DNA from: Spongiimicrobium salis
GTDB lineage: Bacteria > Bacteroidota > Bacteroidia > Flavobacteriales > Flavobacteriaceae
Direction: 5' to 3'
Length of the DNA stretch: 64,000 bases
Assembly (NCBI RefSeq): GCF_043678055.1
Contig: NZ_JBHEQA010000002.1
Span: 1,116,001 to 1,180,000, forward strand
The position numbers were made by a program, and so were the translations under genes. Below, piece after piece: positions 20,178-28,458 of this stretch. Positions within the stretch are counted from its first letter, which is position 1, and each line of letters begins with the position of its first letter. The notes under the pieces were generated by a model that did not search any database, was not told where the DNA came from, and saw nothing but the letters and a program-made list of their open reading frames with translations.

Positions 20178-21692
20178 ATGAAAAAAATCACTTTATTTCT
20201 TAGCCTATTTGTGCTCTGCTTTCAATCCTTTGCCCAGGATGCGACTTTTTCCAATAGAGAATCTCCTGCTTCCGCCAATATTAATCAAAGGATTACCATT
20301 CGGACCGATTTAATTAATATAGGAACGGCCCGTACACCTTCGTTTAGGATGTATTATTACTTGAACAGTACGCCAAATTTAAATGGAAATCCTATCCCCT
20401 TGAATGTTATATCTAATGTAGATGGCAGCTTTATTCCTGGTTCAAATTTCGATGTGGTACGTGCTATGAACCCCGCCGGGAGCCCTGCTGCAGATGATGA
20501 TGAAAACCATCATCCGCATATTCCAAATAATCTGGTGACAGGTACCTATTATATTGTTTGGCATTTGGATATCAATGATCAAAATACCAGTAACAATATT
20601 CGTACTCGAAGTATTTTTATTAATGGCATAACACCAAATCCAGATTTGGTGGTTGTCAATCCATCGGTTCCCTCAGGTACTTTGGATGTTGGCGCTTCAA
20701 TTACGGCACGGGCCAATGTGCGTAATCAAGGGTCACAAAATGCAGGAAGTTCTACTTTGGAGTATTGGATTTCTTCCAATAATACCATTGGCGCTGGTGA
20801 TGTACGACTGGCCACCGATCCGGTTCAGTCGCTGAATATCAATCAAACCAGCACTCAGGAAAGTGCAACCTTCAATCTTCCTGCAGACCGATCAGGCACG
20901 CAGTATATTATCTTTAGAGCAGATGGTACGAACGCTATTACCGAAACGAACGAAAATAACAATACTACTGCCGTACAAATTAATATCAGAACTTCTCCTG
21001 GTGTAATTGATATAGATAGGATTGTGGTTCGGGACGAGGCCAGTACGGTAATATACGATAGTAATAGCAGTACGACCATCCCCACACTTTTTAGAAACCG
21101 ATTTTATGATTTTAGCGTAACGCTCCGAAATATTGGTGGACAAAGCAGGCGCCCACAATTTTCACACTTTTATTCCCGCAACAATTCCTTGGATTTGTTC
21201 AATGATTGCGATGTACAGTCTTTTGGCCGAGGGGACGCTATTCCCCCTAATGGCACCGATGTTGAGTCATACAGCGTTTTTATAGATAGCAACCGTTTAT
21301 GTGGTAATAATACAGGAGGTTTTTTCTTCTTTTTTGCAGATAACGATCTTAATGGAAATATTCTTTCTGACGGATTTCAATTCAACTTGAGCAACCCACC
21401 GGGTATTTGTTGTGGAGGTGGGATTATCTTTCCCAATCCGTCTCCCATCGGTGTCTTTTTCTTGGAACAAGAAAATTCCAATACTACCGCGCTCAAAGCA
21501 AATATTGGTCCTAGTACCTCCGTTGCAAGAGAAATTATCGTGTACAACATGAGTGGACAAGTCGTACATTCTCAAAAATTAGCCACCAAAGGAACGGTAT
21601 CCATTGACCTTTCCAAGCAACCCAACGGCACCTATATTTTAAAGGAAATCCGAGGCTCTGAAACTTTTACAAAGATGATTATCAAAAATTAA
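20178..21692 (+). CDS. Secreted CARDB-repeat protein with type IX secretion sorting domain
   Basis: The 504-residue product has a signal peptide ending at SFAQ, two or three CARDB-type beta-sandwich modules (about residues 20-145, 150-265 and 275-395; the second begins PDLVVVNPSVPSGTLDVG and ends ETNENNNT, a typical CARDB close) and a C-terminal type A sorting domain (residues 435-504) with YNMSGQVV, LSKQPNGTYIL and FTKMIIKN. The protein should cross the outer membrane by the type IX system and be released or attached to the surface. It is likely an adhesin or structural exoprotein; no catalytic motif was seen. Confidence 0.88.
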   Translation: MKKITLFLSLFVLCFQSFAQDATFSNRESPASANINQRITIRTDLINIGTARTPSFRMYYYLNSTPNLNGNPIPLNVISNVDGSFIPGSNFDVVRAMNPAGSPAADDDENHHPHIPNNLVTGTYYIVWHLDINDQNTSNNIRTRSIFINGITPNPDLVVVNPSVPSGTLDVGASITARANVRNQGSQNAGSSTLEYWISSNNTIGAGDVRLATDPVQSLNINQTSTQESATFNLPADRSGTQYIIFRADGTNAITETNENNNTTAVQINIRTSPGVIDIDRIVVRDEASTVIYDSNSSTTIPTLFRNRFYDFSVTLRNIGGQSRRPQFSHFYSRNNSLDLFNDCDVQSFGRGDAIPPNGTDVESYSVFIDSNRLCGNNTGGFFFFFADNDLNGNILSDGFQFNLSNPPGICCGGGIIFPNPSPIGVFFLEQENSNTTALKANIGPSTSVAREIIVYNMSGQVVHSQKLATKGTVSIDLSKQPNGTYILKEIRGSETFTKMIIKN

Positions 21693-21733
21693 AATACCCT
21701 AGTTTGCTATAGGTATTTAAATTTTCGTTTTTT

Positions 21734-21791
21734 GAGCGCAGTCATTAAGAGCTTTTTGTCCATGAATTGTTCTGACTGCGCTCTACTTTTT
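21734..21791 (+). terminator. Terminator-like hairpin between convergent genes
   Basis: GAGCGCAGTCA at 21734-21744 pairs perfectly with TGACTGCGCTC at 21773-21783. The loop is long (28 bases) and the stem is followed by TACTTTTT. It lies just after the CARDB gene and before the convergent NTF2-like gene. Confidence 0.65.
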
Positions 21792-21855
21792 AGGAGGTTA
21801 AATAATAAATCTTATTAAGAATACATGAACTCTCGTTTTATGTACTTCCCGTCCC

Positions 21856-22266
21856 TTATTTGCTCATCCGATAAAATATTTTTCCCACAATTTTCCATTG
21901 CCCATCTACTTTGAGTAAATTCATATAATCAATGACCTTGGAAGTAGCATATTCTATTTCCAATTTGGCATGGGCCGCATTACCACTGATATCAATGGAG
22001 GCAATTTTAGTTTTTCGATTTTGTTTTGGTCCCGGTTTCATTACTTTCTTAAAAAAATCGATTGCATTTACTTCCTTATACTCCCCTCCTATAAATTTCA
22101 TGGTAGCCGTGTTATGAAACGCTTTTTTAAGCGTATCAAAATCGTTATTGGTTCCGCCTTCCAAATAATAATTCAGCGTTTTTTCAACGGCTTTGCGGTC
22201 TTCCTGTGCTTGCGTACTAAATACAGTCAAAAGTATAATAGCTGTTGTTAAAAGATATTTTTTCAT
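21856..22266 (-). CDS. Secreted NTF2-like (lumazine-binding-type) protein
   Basis: The start was taken at 22266 because MKKYLLTTAIILLTVFSTQA forms a clean signal peptide; the longer frame adds 17 residues of low plausibility. The mature part (about 115 residues) fits the NTF2-like/Lumazine_bd_2 fold: VEKTLNYYLEGGTNNDFDTL, FHNTATMKFI, then IEYATSKVIDYMNLLKVDGQ and WKIVGKIF at the end. Members are small ligand-binding or enzymatic cups with diverse functions, so no reaction is proposed. The AraC regulator gene lies 98 bp upstream in the same direction and could control it. Confidence 0.82.
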   Translation of the reverse strand: MKKYLLTTAIILLTVFSTQAQEDRKAVEKTLNYYLEGGTNNDFDTLKKAFHNTATMKFIGGEYKEVNAIDFFKKVMKPGPKQNRKTKIASIDISGNAAHAKLEIEYATSKVIDYMNLLKVDGQWKIVGKIFYRMSK

Positions 22267-22364
22267 GAGTTTGTTTTTTGATTTCAGCAATAATACGGCT
22301 TGCCATATGAGTCGCACCCCTACTAAGCGGCCAAAAACGTTCAGATTTATAAAAGTGTACCAAA

Positions 22365-23423
22365 TTATGGGGAAACCGTTTTTCTATAGGTCGCAGGCGT
22401 CATGTCATTTTCCTTTTTAAACGCTTTGTAAAAAGAAGTTTTGGATTTAAAGCCACATTCCTTTCCAATGGCTTCCAAAGTAAGATGCGGATGGGTCTTG
22501 ATCATTTGCATAGCCGCATTGATGCGATAGGAATTGATGAAATTTGGAAAATTCACGCCTAGATTATCATTTAAAAATTGAGAAAGATAATGCGGGGTAA
22601 CCTCTATTAATTCTGCCAATTCTCCCAGTTTAAAATCGTCTTTTTTAAAAAATGTAGTCTCCCCTAATATATCATCTAGGCGTTTTAGCAGGGCTTTTCC
22701 TTCTGTATGGCCAATTTTTTTATTCTGATAAGAGGTTGTTTTTTCCAAGAATGCCAAGCCTCTTTTCTTTTTTACGATGAATAATAGAATAATCAAATAG
22801 ATGACAAAGGAAAAAGATAGGGCTCCTACGATATAAGACGTATATGTCGTAGTGAAATAAGCCAACCAAATTAATCCTACCCCTAGAACAACATTGACCA
22901 ACCAAAAATCTAAATCCGTGGATTTTTTACTTTTTGTAAAGCAAGCCTTTAGGGAATTCCGAATGAGATAGCCAGAGATGCCAATATAGCAAAACCATTG
23001 CGCAAACAAGAACCATCCGAGATATCCATGATAACGACGTTGCCATAGGTGGCGATATTCATGATAAGGGTACTTATAATGTATAATCAGCATTGCGATC
23101 AATATGGGAAGAACATGCCACAACCATGAAAATCTAGCGGTATTCATGGGCTTTTTCACTTCATTGACATAGAGGTATAAAAAAGGCCCTATCAACAAAC
23201 AAGCTGTAAGCCCTATATGCAAAAAAGTATTGGTAATGGTAGGACTAAATGTGAAAAAAACCGATTTTGCCACCCGGACGCTGATGACAAACAATAAGGC
23301 AGCCAAAAAGTAGGTTGCCCTGCTCCTTTCTTTAAAGAAAAAGGCAAAATAACCGCTTAAAACAAGGCCGTTGAAAGCACCTAAAGCGCTGAAAAAAAAG
23401 AGCAGTTGTTGTTCTAGATCCAT
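22365..23423 (-). CDS. Membrane-anchored AraC-family transcriptional regulator
   Basis: The 352-residue protein has six to seven hydrophobic segments in residues 1-235 and a C-terminal AraC/XylS double helix-turn-helix (about 255-348) with LAELIEVTPHYLSQFLND and the second helix pair ECGFKSKTSFYKAFKKEN. This membrane-AraC layout is common in Bacteroidota and probably senses a signal in the membrane. The neighbouring NTF2-like gene downstream in the same direction is a candidate target (inference). Confidence 0.9.
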   Translation of the reverse strand: MDLEQQLLFFFSALGAFNGLVLSGYFAFFFKERSRATYFLAALLFVISVRVAKSVFFTFSPTITNTFLHIGLTACLLIGPFLYLYVNEVKKPMNTARFSWLWHVLPILIAMLIIHYKYPYHEYRHLWQRRYHGYLGWFLFAQWFCYIGISGYLIRNSLKACFTKSKKSTDLDFWLVNVVLGVGLIWLAYFTTTYTSYIVGALSFSFVIYLIILLFIVKKKRGLAFLEKTTSYQNKKIGHTEGKALLKRLDDILGETTFFKKDDFKLGELAELIEVTPHYLSQFLNDNLGVNFPNFINSYRINAAMQMIKTHPHLTLEAIGKECGFKSKTSFYKAFKKENDMTPATYRKTVSP

Positions 23424-23538
23424 ATTCTATTAGAGCTAAATTAACAAAATGTGCTGTTCCTTCTTTTTTTAGTGTACAAAATTTAAGGTAGACGAGTTGG
23501 GGATGGAGAGGTAGCAGGATTCGAACATTAAAATCGTT

Positions 23539-24402
23539 TTATTCATATCTAATTCTAGAAACTCTATTTGCTGGAATTTCTTCAACTTTTTGATTTTTTT
23601 CATAAATGATGCTTTCCTCTGTCTTCAATAACAAAATACCCTTTATTATCTTTTCTCTGTTATCACCTGCCCTATATTCAATCGCTATTGGGATTTTCCC
23701 ACCATACTTTATGGAACTTAAAAAATGATTATAAATGGGTTCAAAAAAAATCCCTATACATACTAGACTGATAAAAAAAAGTGTGCTTATCATCGTAATG
23801 AGCTTGTTGTTTAACTGACTCAACCAAATAGAAAGAATTACGAGAAAAGTTCCTATATATAGAATTATTGCACCATAATAATACCTGATTTTGAAGGGCG
23901 CTTCATTAAAGCTTGAATAATCTTTGAAATCTATATAAAGATCTTTGACTGCATATATTATGGTAGTAAGATAGATAATCGTTATGGGAAATATGTATTT
24001 TAGTTTTGAATACTTTTGTTGATCAAAAGATAAGAATTTGAATATAGGATTAAAGACATGATGTACTTTAGAAATCCCCCAATAGACAAGAATTGTTACT
24101 GCTATCCCCACTATCATAATCATAAAGGAAAAAATTGATATTGCCAGCGTAAGATACTCCACACCCTCTACGGGAATTCTGAAATTATTGCGATAGGCAT
24201 GCCAATATAATGCATAGGTATTTAAGAAACCTACAACCGTTGATCCAAAGAAGGCACCGGCAATAGATGAAATTAAGGCTCTTTGAAACATTGGCAAGGC
24301 CCAAAACCAATTACGTAACATTAAGAACCATTTTTTAATGTAAAAAAAATAGTATGTCAGTTTTGGTCCAGATTTTCTTTTACCTGTACTTATATTGGAC
24401 AT
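23539..24402 (-). CDS. Multi-pass membrane protein of unknown function
   Basis: I do not recognise this 287-residue protein. It has about five or six hydrophobic segments (near residues 43-66, 85-110, 135-152, 175-193 and 203-222) and a soluble C-terminal tail of about 60 residues that begins with KYGGKIPIAIEYRAGDN. The N-terminus is short and basic. Base composition here is more AT-rich than in the upstream host genes, in keeping with an accessory patch up to 26.6 kb. It stands alone on the minus strand. Confidence 0.7.
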   Translation of the reverse strand: MSNISTGKRKSGPKLTYYFFYIKKWFLMLRNWFWALPMFQRALISSIAGAFFGSTVVGFLNTYALYWHAYRNNFRIPVEGVEYLTLAISIFSFMIMIVGIAVTILVYWGISKVHHVFNPIFKFLSFDQQKYSKLKYIFPITIIYLTTIIYAVKDLYIDFKDYSSFNEAPFKIRYYYGAIILYIGTFLVILSIWLSQLNNKLITMISTLFFISLVCIGIFFEPIYNHFLSSIKYGGKIPIAIEYRAGDNREKIIKGILLLKTEESIIYEKNQKVEEIPANRVSRIRYE

Positions 24403-24726
24403 TATTTAGTTTAATTTTTCATTTAAACAATGATTTTTATTGTGGTCATTAATCTTTAAAAATGAGAAACTTTGTAACAAGTTTACAAAAAAGGAAACGG
24501 TTAGTTTATATTAAAACCATAGTTTTTAAAAAGAAAAACCTTTGAAATTCTATGGTTTTCATTACATACTTATTCAAAACAATCATTAAATTTGTTTGCA
24601 TATAAGTAGAGACAAAGTAGTTATTTTCTTACTTATTTTTAAATATTAACAGAAACTACAACTTCATTTCCCCTCTTGAAGAGATCTGTTATAATAGTTT
24701 AATATGCGAACCAACAAATTATTAAA
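24403..24726. other. AT-rich divergent intergenic gap without a gene
   Basis: This 324-bp gap separates the leftward membrane-protein gene from the rightward lipoprotein gene. A perfect -7 box, TAAATTTG at 24587-24594 on the plus strand, is present, but no TTTG lies at the right distance upstream. No gene, hairpin or repeat was seen. Confidence 0.5.
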
Positions 24727-25266
24727 ATGACCTTTACAAAAACTTTTAGAGGGGGAACTCTGTATTATATCTACTTCTTATTTCTAACCCTATTTCTTAG
24801 TTGTCAAAACATAGATGATATCAATTTGGATGCAACAACTGAAGGAGTGGACGAAGAAGTAATCGCTTCCTTAAGGAATAATCCAGCAATAGATTATGTC
24901 AACATTGAAGGTGCCGGTGATGTAAAACTTTCATTCAAAGGTCAGGAAATTATCTTAAAAATAAATGGCCTGGCTATCGATGCCTATAACGAAAAAGGCA
25001 ACATTTTAGTCAATTCTACGTTTGCTAATGGCGATGATGGATATATCGTAGAAGAATGGAACATATTTAGCAATAAAGAAATCAGATCATCGCTAAGTGA
25101 GAGAGATCCAGAACATGGAGATCAGGATTTTTGCGAATGTTATGCTAATGATTTAGATAAGTTTTGTGATGGAGTGGCCGGATGTATAGCAGCTGCCCAC
25201 CCCTTAGTTATAGTGATTATTGCAGCGCATTGCGCTAACGAAGTTGGTACTTCCTGTGATGAATAG
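24727..25266 (+). CDS. Lipoprotein with a C-terminal six-cysteine hydrophobic module
   Basis: The 179-residue product has a lipoprotein signal with lipobox LFLSC (cysteine near residue 26). A middle region (residues 50-125) is rich in beta structure and acidic residues. The last 45 residues are unusual: six cysteines (FCECYANDLDKFC, then AGC, AHC and TSC) surround a hydrophobic stretch PLVIVIIAA. I do not know the family. The tail resembles that of disulfide-bonded secreted peptides, but this is only an impression. The next two genes in the same direction encode a tiny membrane protein and a secreted aspartyl protease. Confidence 0.65.
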   Translation: MTFTKTFRGGTLYYIYFLFLTLFLSCQNIDDINLDATTEGVDEEVIASLRNNPAIDYVNIEGAGDVKLSFKGQEIILKINGLAIDAYNEKGNILVNSTFANGDDGYIVEEWNIFSNKEIRSSLSERDPEHGDQDFCECYANDLDKFCDGVAGCIAAAHPLVIVIIAAHCANEVGTSCDE

Positions 25267-25325
25267 GCTATCAAACAAGCATGAAATAACTCTAAATATG
25301 CTGAATAAAAACAAAACCCTACAAA

Positions 25326-25523
25326 ATGAAATTCTTTAATAGTGCCATTACATTAATATCTTCTTTAATCGTTAGCGTAATTCTAACCTTGTTAAAACTA
25401 AATGATGTTATCAGCCTAAGCGGTCTTTTACTTGTATCATTAACGATATTTTCAATTAGCTTTTTTGTTTGTTCCGTTTCTTTTGTAGGAAAAAAACTGG
25501 GATTTGACAAAACGAAAGATTAA
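25326..25523 (+). CDS. Small two-helix membrane protein
   Basis: The 65-residue frame encodes two hydrophobic helices (about residues 6-23 and 29-53) separated by a short LKLND turn and ends in a basic tail, GKKLGFDKTKD. It begins 60 bp after the six-cysteine lipoprotein gene and could be co-transcribed with it. The family is unknown. Its hydrophobic composition and place in the cluster make a real gene more likely than chance, but the evidence is limited. Confidence 0.5.
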   Translation: MKFFNSAITLISSLIVSVILTLLKLNDVISLSGLLLVSLTIFSISFFVCSVSFVGKKLGFDKTKD

Positions 25524-25692
25524 CGTTACGACTCTTCTCTTCTAAGTTATTTTTCTAGATTCCATATCTGCTCTTCATTTAAGAAGATTACTTTATCTTT
25601 ATCAAGGTTCTTATATTAAATTTATTTGTAAAATATCCGAGTAACTCCTTCTTACCCAACATCAATAACTGATCGCTATTAAATCTATTTCT

Positions 25693-26613
25693 ATGAAACA
25701 TGGTCTCTTATTTATTTTTCTATTATCTCAATATGTTTCATTCGCTCAACACTATGAAATTCCTTTTGAAAAAGAGGAGACGTCTAACTACATATACCTA
25801 GAAATTACAGTAAATGATAGTGCTAAAAAATTACGTTTTGTTTTTGATACCGGTGTAAAAGGCACCGTTATCGATAAATCTGTAGCAGAAGAATTAGGCA
25901 TTAAACCCAAATACATTGACGCATCTGTAGGCGTAACAGGTGCTGATGTAGCCGAGATAGCTACAAAACAACAACTTCATTTTAAGGAGTTCACGCTTAA
26001 AAGAATAGATTTGGCCCTTATTGATTTAAGCCATATTAGTACATATTTAAATGAAAAAATTGATGGTATTATTGGTTCTAGCCTTATTTCCAAATTCATT
26101 ACTTATGTAGATATTGAAACTAAAAAAATCAAATTGTTCCGGAGAGTGAAAGATATTTCTAATTTAGAACTATTTACGCAACATTCTATAACCCTGATCA
26201 ATGAAAAACCAATATTACGAATGGGGTTTACTCCTAAAAATGGCACGTATATCGAAGGTGATTTTTGCTTTGATACTGGCTTTAGTGGTTCTTTAAGTGT
26301 GGCAAATCACTTTGTAGAAAAGTATCAATTGGAGAAAAAGGTTGGGGATACGTATTCTCGCAAGTCATTGGGAATTACAAAAGATGTTGGGGAAGAGTTA
26401 ATGGGTCATGTGCAAAGTATGCGTATAGATAAATATATCTTTGAAAATGTTCCCACAAGCTTGTCCATAACGAAACAAGGCTCTTTAGGTGCGAACAGTT
26501 ATCTCTCTGGACTTTTAGGTAATGAGATTATCTACAGATTTCAAATTATTTTAGATTATAAACACAAAACTATTTATCTAAAACCTAATAAAGCTATAAA
26601 CAATCCCTTTTAA
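25693..26613 (+). CDS. Secreted retropepsin-like aspartyl protease
   Basis: The 306-residue protein has a signal peptide ending at VSFAQ and two aspartyl-protease half-domains: the first with FVFDTGVKGTVI (Asp52 active site) and IDGIIGSSLISKF, the second with FCFDTGFSGSLSV (Asp194) and LSGLLGNEIIYRF. Having both D-T-G motifs in one chain is the pepsin-like arrangement within the bacterial clan AA group. It should act in the periplasm or at the cell surface. It lies 170 bp after the small membrane protein gene; processing of the neighbouring cysteine-rich lipoprotein is a speculative role. Confidence 0.85.
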   Translation: MKHGLLFIFLLSQYVSFAQHYEIPFEKEETSNYIYLEITVNDSAKKLRFVFDTGVKGTVIDKSVAEELGIKPKYIDASVGVTGADVAEIATKQQLHFKEFTLKRIDLALIDLSHISTYLNEKIDGIIGSSLISKFITYVDIETKKIKLFRRVKDISNLELFTQHSITLINEKPILRMGFTPKNGTYIEGDFCFDTGFSGSLSVANHFVEKYQLEKKVGDTYSRKSLGITKDVGEELMGHVQSMRIDKYIFENVPTSLSITKQGSLGANSYLSGLLGNEIIYRFQIILDYKHKTIYLKPNKAINNPF

Positions 26614-26695
26614 ACACAATCAGACAAGGTTTTTGGTATTGTGATCCAGATAGGATTGCATATCATAATTGCAATCCCTTTTGCAAATACAAAGC

Positions 26696-26721
26696 GGCAA
26701 GACGGTTGTCTTGCCTTTTTT
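26696..26721 (+). terminator. Rho-independent terminator after the aspartyl protease gene
   Basis: GGCAAGAC pairs with GTCTTGCC around a GGTT loop and is followed by six T residues. A further 8-bp hairpin (GGATTGCA with TGCAATCC, 26653-26677) lies just before it. Confidence 0.85.
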
Positions 26722-26768
26722 AATTCTTGAAACTGATTCAAACTTCTTTTGTTCGATTTCCAGAATTA

Positions 26769-26799
26769 AAAAAGCCTGCATTAAAAATGCAGGCTTTTT
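26769..26799. terminator. Bidirectional terminator next to the tRNA-Arg remnant
   Basis: AAAAAGCCTGCAT pairs perfectly with ATGCAGGCTTTTT around a TAAAA loop, so U tracts form on both strands. On the minus strand it lies just downstream of the tRNA 3' end and was probably the terminator of the intact tRNA gene. Confidence 0.85.
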
Positions 26800-26807
26800 G
26801 CTTGTAG

Positions 26808-26850
26808 TGATCGCGATAGGATTCGAACCTATGACCGTCTGCTTAGAAGG
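26808..26850 (-). tRNA. 3' fragment of tRNA-Arg(TCT): probable left attachment scar
   Basis: Read on the minus strand, the sequence holds the anticodon loop CTTCTAA (anticodon TCT), the 3' anticodon stem GCAGA, the variable loop, a complete T arm (ATAGG-TTCGAAT-CCTAT), acceptor strand CGCGATC and discriminator A; no CCA is encoded. The 5' half is absent: identity stops just before the anticodon loop, where unrelated AT-rich DNA begins. This is the form left when an element integrates inside a tRNA gene and carries a replacement 3' end. By orientation, the rebuilt tRNA should lie at the far right end of the element, beyond the window. Confidence 0.8.
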
Positions 26851-27199
26851 TATAATGTCAAAATATTGTTAAGCACCGTATTCATTTACTTTTATCATAT
26901 TTACAAAATTTAAATATCGAAAAAGTATCGAAATAATAATGAACTTCGTTTAGAACTTATCAAAACTCCCATTTCAAATGCACCTTACTTGGTTTATGTT
27001 TACCGTCTAACATAAAACAAGATAGTAAATGAATCCAGACCAAAGCAGAAGAGGAAATAAAAACTTCTTGAACCTATTGAACTTTATTTTGAAGTTGATC
27101 GAGATAGCATTAAAAATACATACTCTGTTATAAAAAAACTTTGTAAAAATATCCCTACTTTTATTTGTTTTTTAGTAAATATAAGTTTACTTTTAATAC
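26851..27199. other. AT-rich element end without an integrase gene
   Basis: No convincing gene is present in these 349 bp. Two direct copies of TATCGAAA lie at 26915-26922 and 26926-26933, exactly 11 bp apart, and could be arm-type recombinase sites (inference). An AGTAAA/TTTACT inverted repeat at 27174-27191 lies directly before the helix-turn-helix gene at 27,200 and may be its operator. Confidence 0.4.
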
Positions 27200-27394
27200 A
27201 TGAATTGGCACGATCGATTTAAAGCTATGAAAAGGCATTTAAACCTTACGAATTCGGATATTTCCAAAATAACGGGGAATACCTATAATAGCGTAAAAAC
27301 AACAACACAGCCCAATAAGGAACTTCCACGCTGGGCTAAATTAGCGGTAGTAGTGTTTGAACGAATGAAAAACCATACGAATGAAAAGAGTTGA
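27200..27394 (+). CDS. Small phage-type helix-turn-helix protein
   Basis: The 64-residue product has a predicted helix-turn-helix in residues 15-40 (LTNSDISKITGNTYNSVKTT) followed by LPRWAKLAVVVFER, a layout seen in small DNA-binding proteins of Bacteroidota phages and islands. It may be a Cro-like regulator. An inverted repeat at 27174-27191 just before the start could be its binding site. The next small gene overlaps its end by 14 bp. Confidence 0.65.
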   Translation: MNWHDRFKAMKRHLNLTNSDISKITGNTYNSVKTTTQPNKELPRWAKLAVVVFERMKNHTNEKS

Positions 27395-27530
27395 AATATT
27401 GATAATAGCATTTGGCCTTTTAATACTTGGCCATGTTGAGGATGCCCAGTGGTTAGAATTGCCATACTTAATTTGTGGATATACAGGTCTACTTATTTTC
27501 TTTATATGGGTTTTTAAAGGAAAAGATTGA
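27381..27530 (+). CDS. Small membrane protein (49 residues)
   Basis: An ATG at 27381, inside the end of the helix-turn-helix gene, opens a 49-residue frame with two hydrophobic segments (VEILIIAFGLLILG and YLICGYTGLLIFFIWVF) and a basic end, FKGKD. The 14-bp overlap suggests translational coupling. The family is unknown. It could be a moron-type or holin-like small protein, but nothing specific supports either. Confidence 0.5.
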   Translation: MKRVEILIIAFGLLILGHVEDAQWLELPYLICGYTGLLIFFIWVFKGKD

Positions 27531-27543
27531 AAATTAATATTTT

Positions 27544-27891
27544 ATGAATAAACCTAAGAAAATAGATATTCGTCGAATATCAGAATTGGATTTACCAACT
27601 ATCCAGTATGACGTAAATAAAATTAACAATCTATTGTACGATTATAGGATTAGTATTGCGGAAATGCAAGAAGAGTTTTTCCATAAATTATCAGTTCATT
27701 GTTTGGGTAGGGAACCGGATTTAATTAAAGACAAAGGAAGGTTTACTATCATAAGCCATACGTTTAATGACCATAGTTTTCTTGAGTTTGACGGAAAAGT
27801 AGTGGGAGAAATAAGATATCCTCACCAAAACATGAATCCACAAGATCCTGCGATTAATTTAGTAATGGAATTTATACCAATAGAAAAATGA
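27544..27891 (+). CDS. Hypothetical accessory protein (115 residues)
   Basis: I do not recognise this protein. It is soluble, begins with a basic N-terminus (NKPKKIDIRRISELD) and has a mixed alpha/beta composition with a FTIISHTFNDHSFLEF strand pair; there is no signal peptide or membrane segment. It starts 14 bp after the small membrane protein gene and ends in an ATGA overlap with the next small gene, so the four genes from 27,200 to 28,055 form one rightward operon. Confidence 0.6.
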   Translation: MNKPKKIDIRRISELDLPTIQYDVNKINNLLYDYRISIAEMQEEFFHKLSVHCLGREPDLIKDKGRFTIISHTFNDHSFLEFDGKVVGEIRYPHQNMNPQDPAINLVMEFIPIEK

Positions 27892-28055
27892 ATCCTAAAA
27901 GACCATCACACCAATTAATGCAAAGAGTTAAAAGAAACGATTGGGTTAATAGATTTCCAGAAGAGGATTTTGCATTTAATGGACTGACATTTCAGGAAAT
28001 TTCTCATAACCTTAAATGGTTTTATAAAGCTCTTAGAGCACAAAAAGGAATTTAA
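27888..28055 (+). CDS. Small basic hypothetical protein (55 residues)
   Basis: ATGA at 27888-27891 couples this 55-residue frame to the preceding gene. The product is basic at the N-terminus (NPKRPSHQLMQRVKRNDW) and has FNGLTFQEISHNLKWFYKAL in its second half, which could form one or two helices. The family is unknown. A hairpin just after the stop probably ends the operon. Confidence 0.5.
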   Translation: MNPKRPSHQLMQRVKRNDWVNRFPEEDFAFNGLTFQEISHNLKWFYKALRAQKGI

Positions 28056-28068
28056 AGAAATAATGAAA

Positions 28069-28100
28069 AAACCCGAAATAGCTAGTTCCGGGTTTCCTTT
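28069..28100 (+). terminator. Weak terminator-like hairpin
   Basis: AAACCCG at 28069-28075 pairs with CGGGTTT at 28089-28095, followed by CCTTT. It closes the small rightward operon. The T tract is short, so activity is uncertain. Confidence 0.4.
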
Positions 28101-28118
28101 GTCAAAATTTAAAAGTAA

Positions 28119-28398
28119 TCAGATAACCGTGCCGTTCACAGGCAATGGTGTTATTTTTCCGTATAGGGTAATCAGCGTTCCTTCCTCAGATACTTCGATT
28201 CCCTCTACATAAAATCGTTTGTTCAATTCTTCAACTATGATATTGGAGTGAATGGGGGGGTATTACGCGCATCTGCATAGTTTTAATGCTCTCTCCGTGA
28301 CTTTCTTTTAGTTCTACTCTTATCGTGTTGTATTCGTGGATAAAATCCCTGATAGGCTTTACAATCCAATCATTTAAAAGCTTGTGAAGTTTTTTCAT
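28119..28398 (-). pseudogene. Small gene broken by a frameshift in a C7 run
   Basis: On the minus strand an ATG at 28398 opens a frame that reads 46 normal-looking residues (ending MQMRVI), then enters a run of seven C at 28260-28254, after which the frame soon stops. If the run had six C, the frame would continue to a TGA at 28121-28119 and give a 92-residue protein with a beta-rich second half (FYVEGIEVSEEGTLITLYGK). The start codon lies in a palindrome, CATACAT/ATGTATG at 28396-28412. The break may be a sequencing error, a real mutation, or a phase-variable tract. The family is unknown. Confidence 0.6.
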
Positions 28399-28458
28399 AC
28401 ATGCAATGTATGGAGGTAAGTTGGATTGTTTTTACAGAAATCTGTATATCACAAAATT

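Noticed and set aside
23504..23526. Minus-strand sequence resembling a tRNA 3' end (T loop TTCGAAT with CCTGC) at the left edge of the AT-rich patch
   Set aside because: The acceptor strand that follows does not form a normal discriminator and no 5' T-stem partner is present. It may be an old attachment scar, but the match is too short to call.
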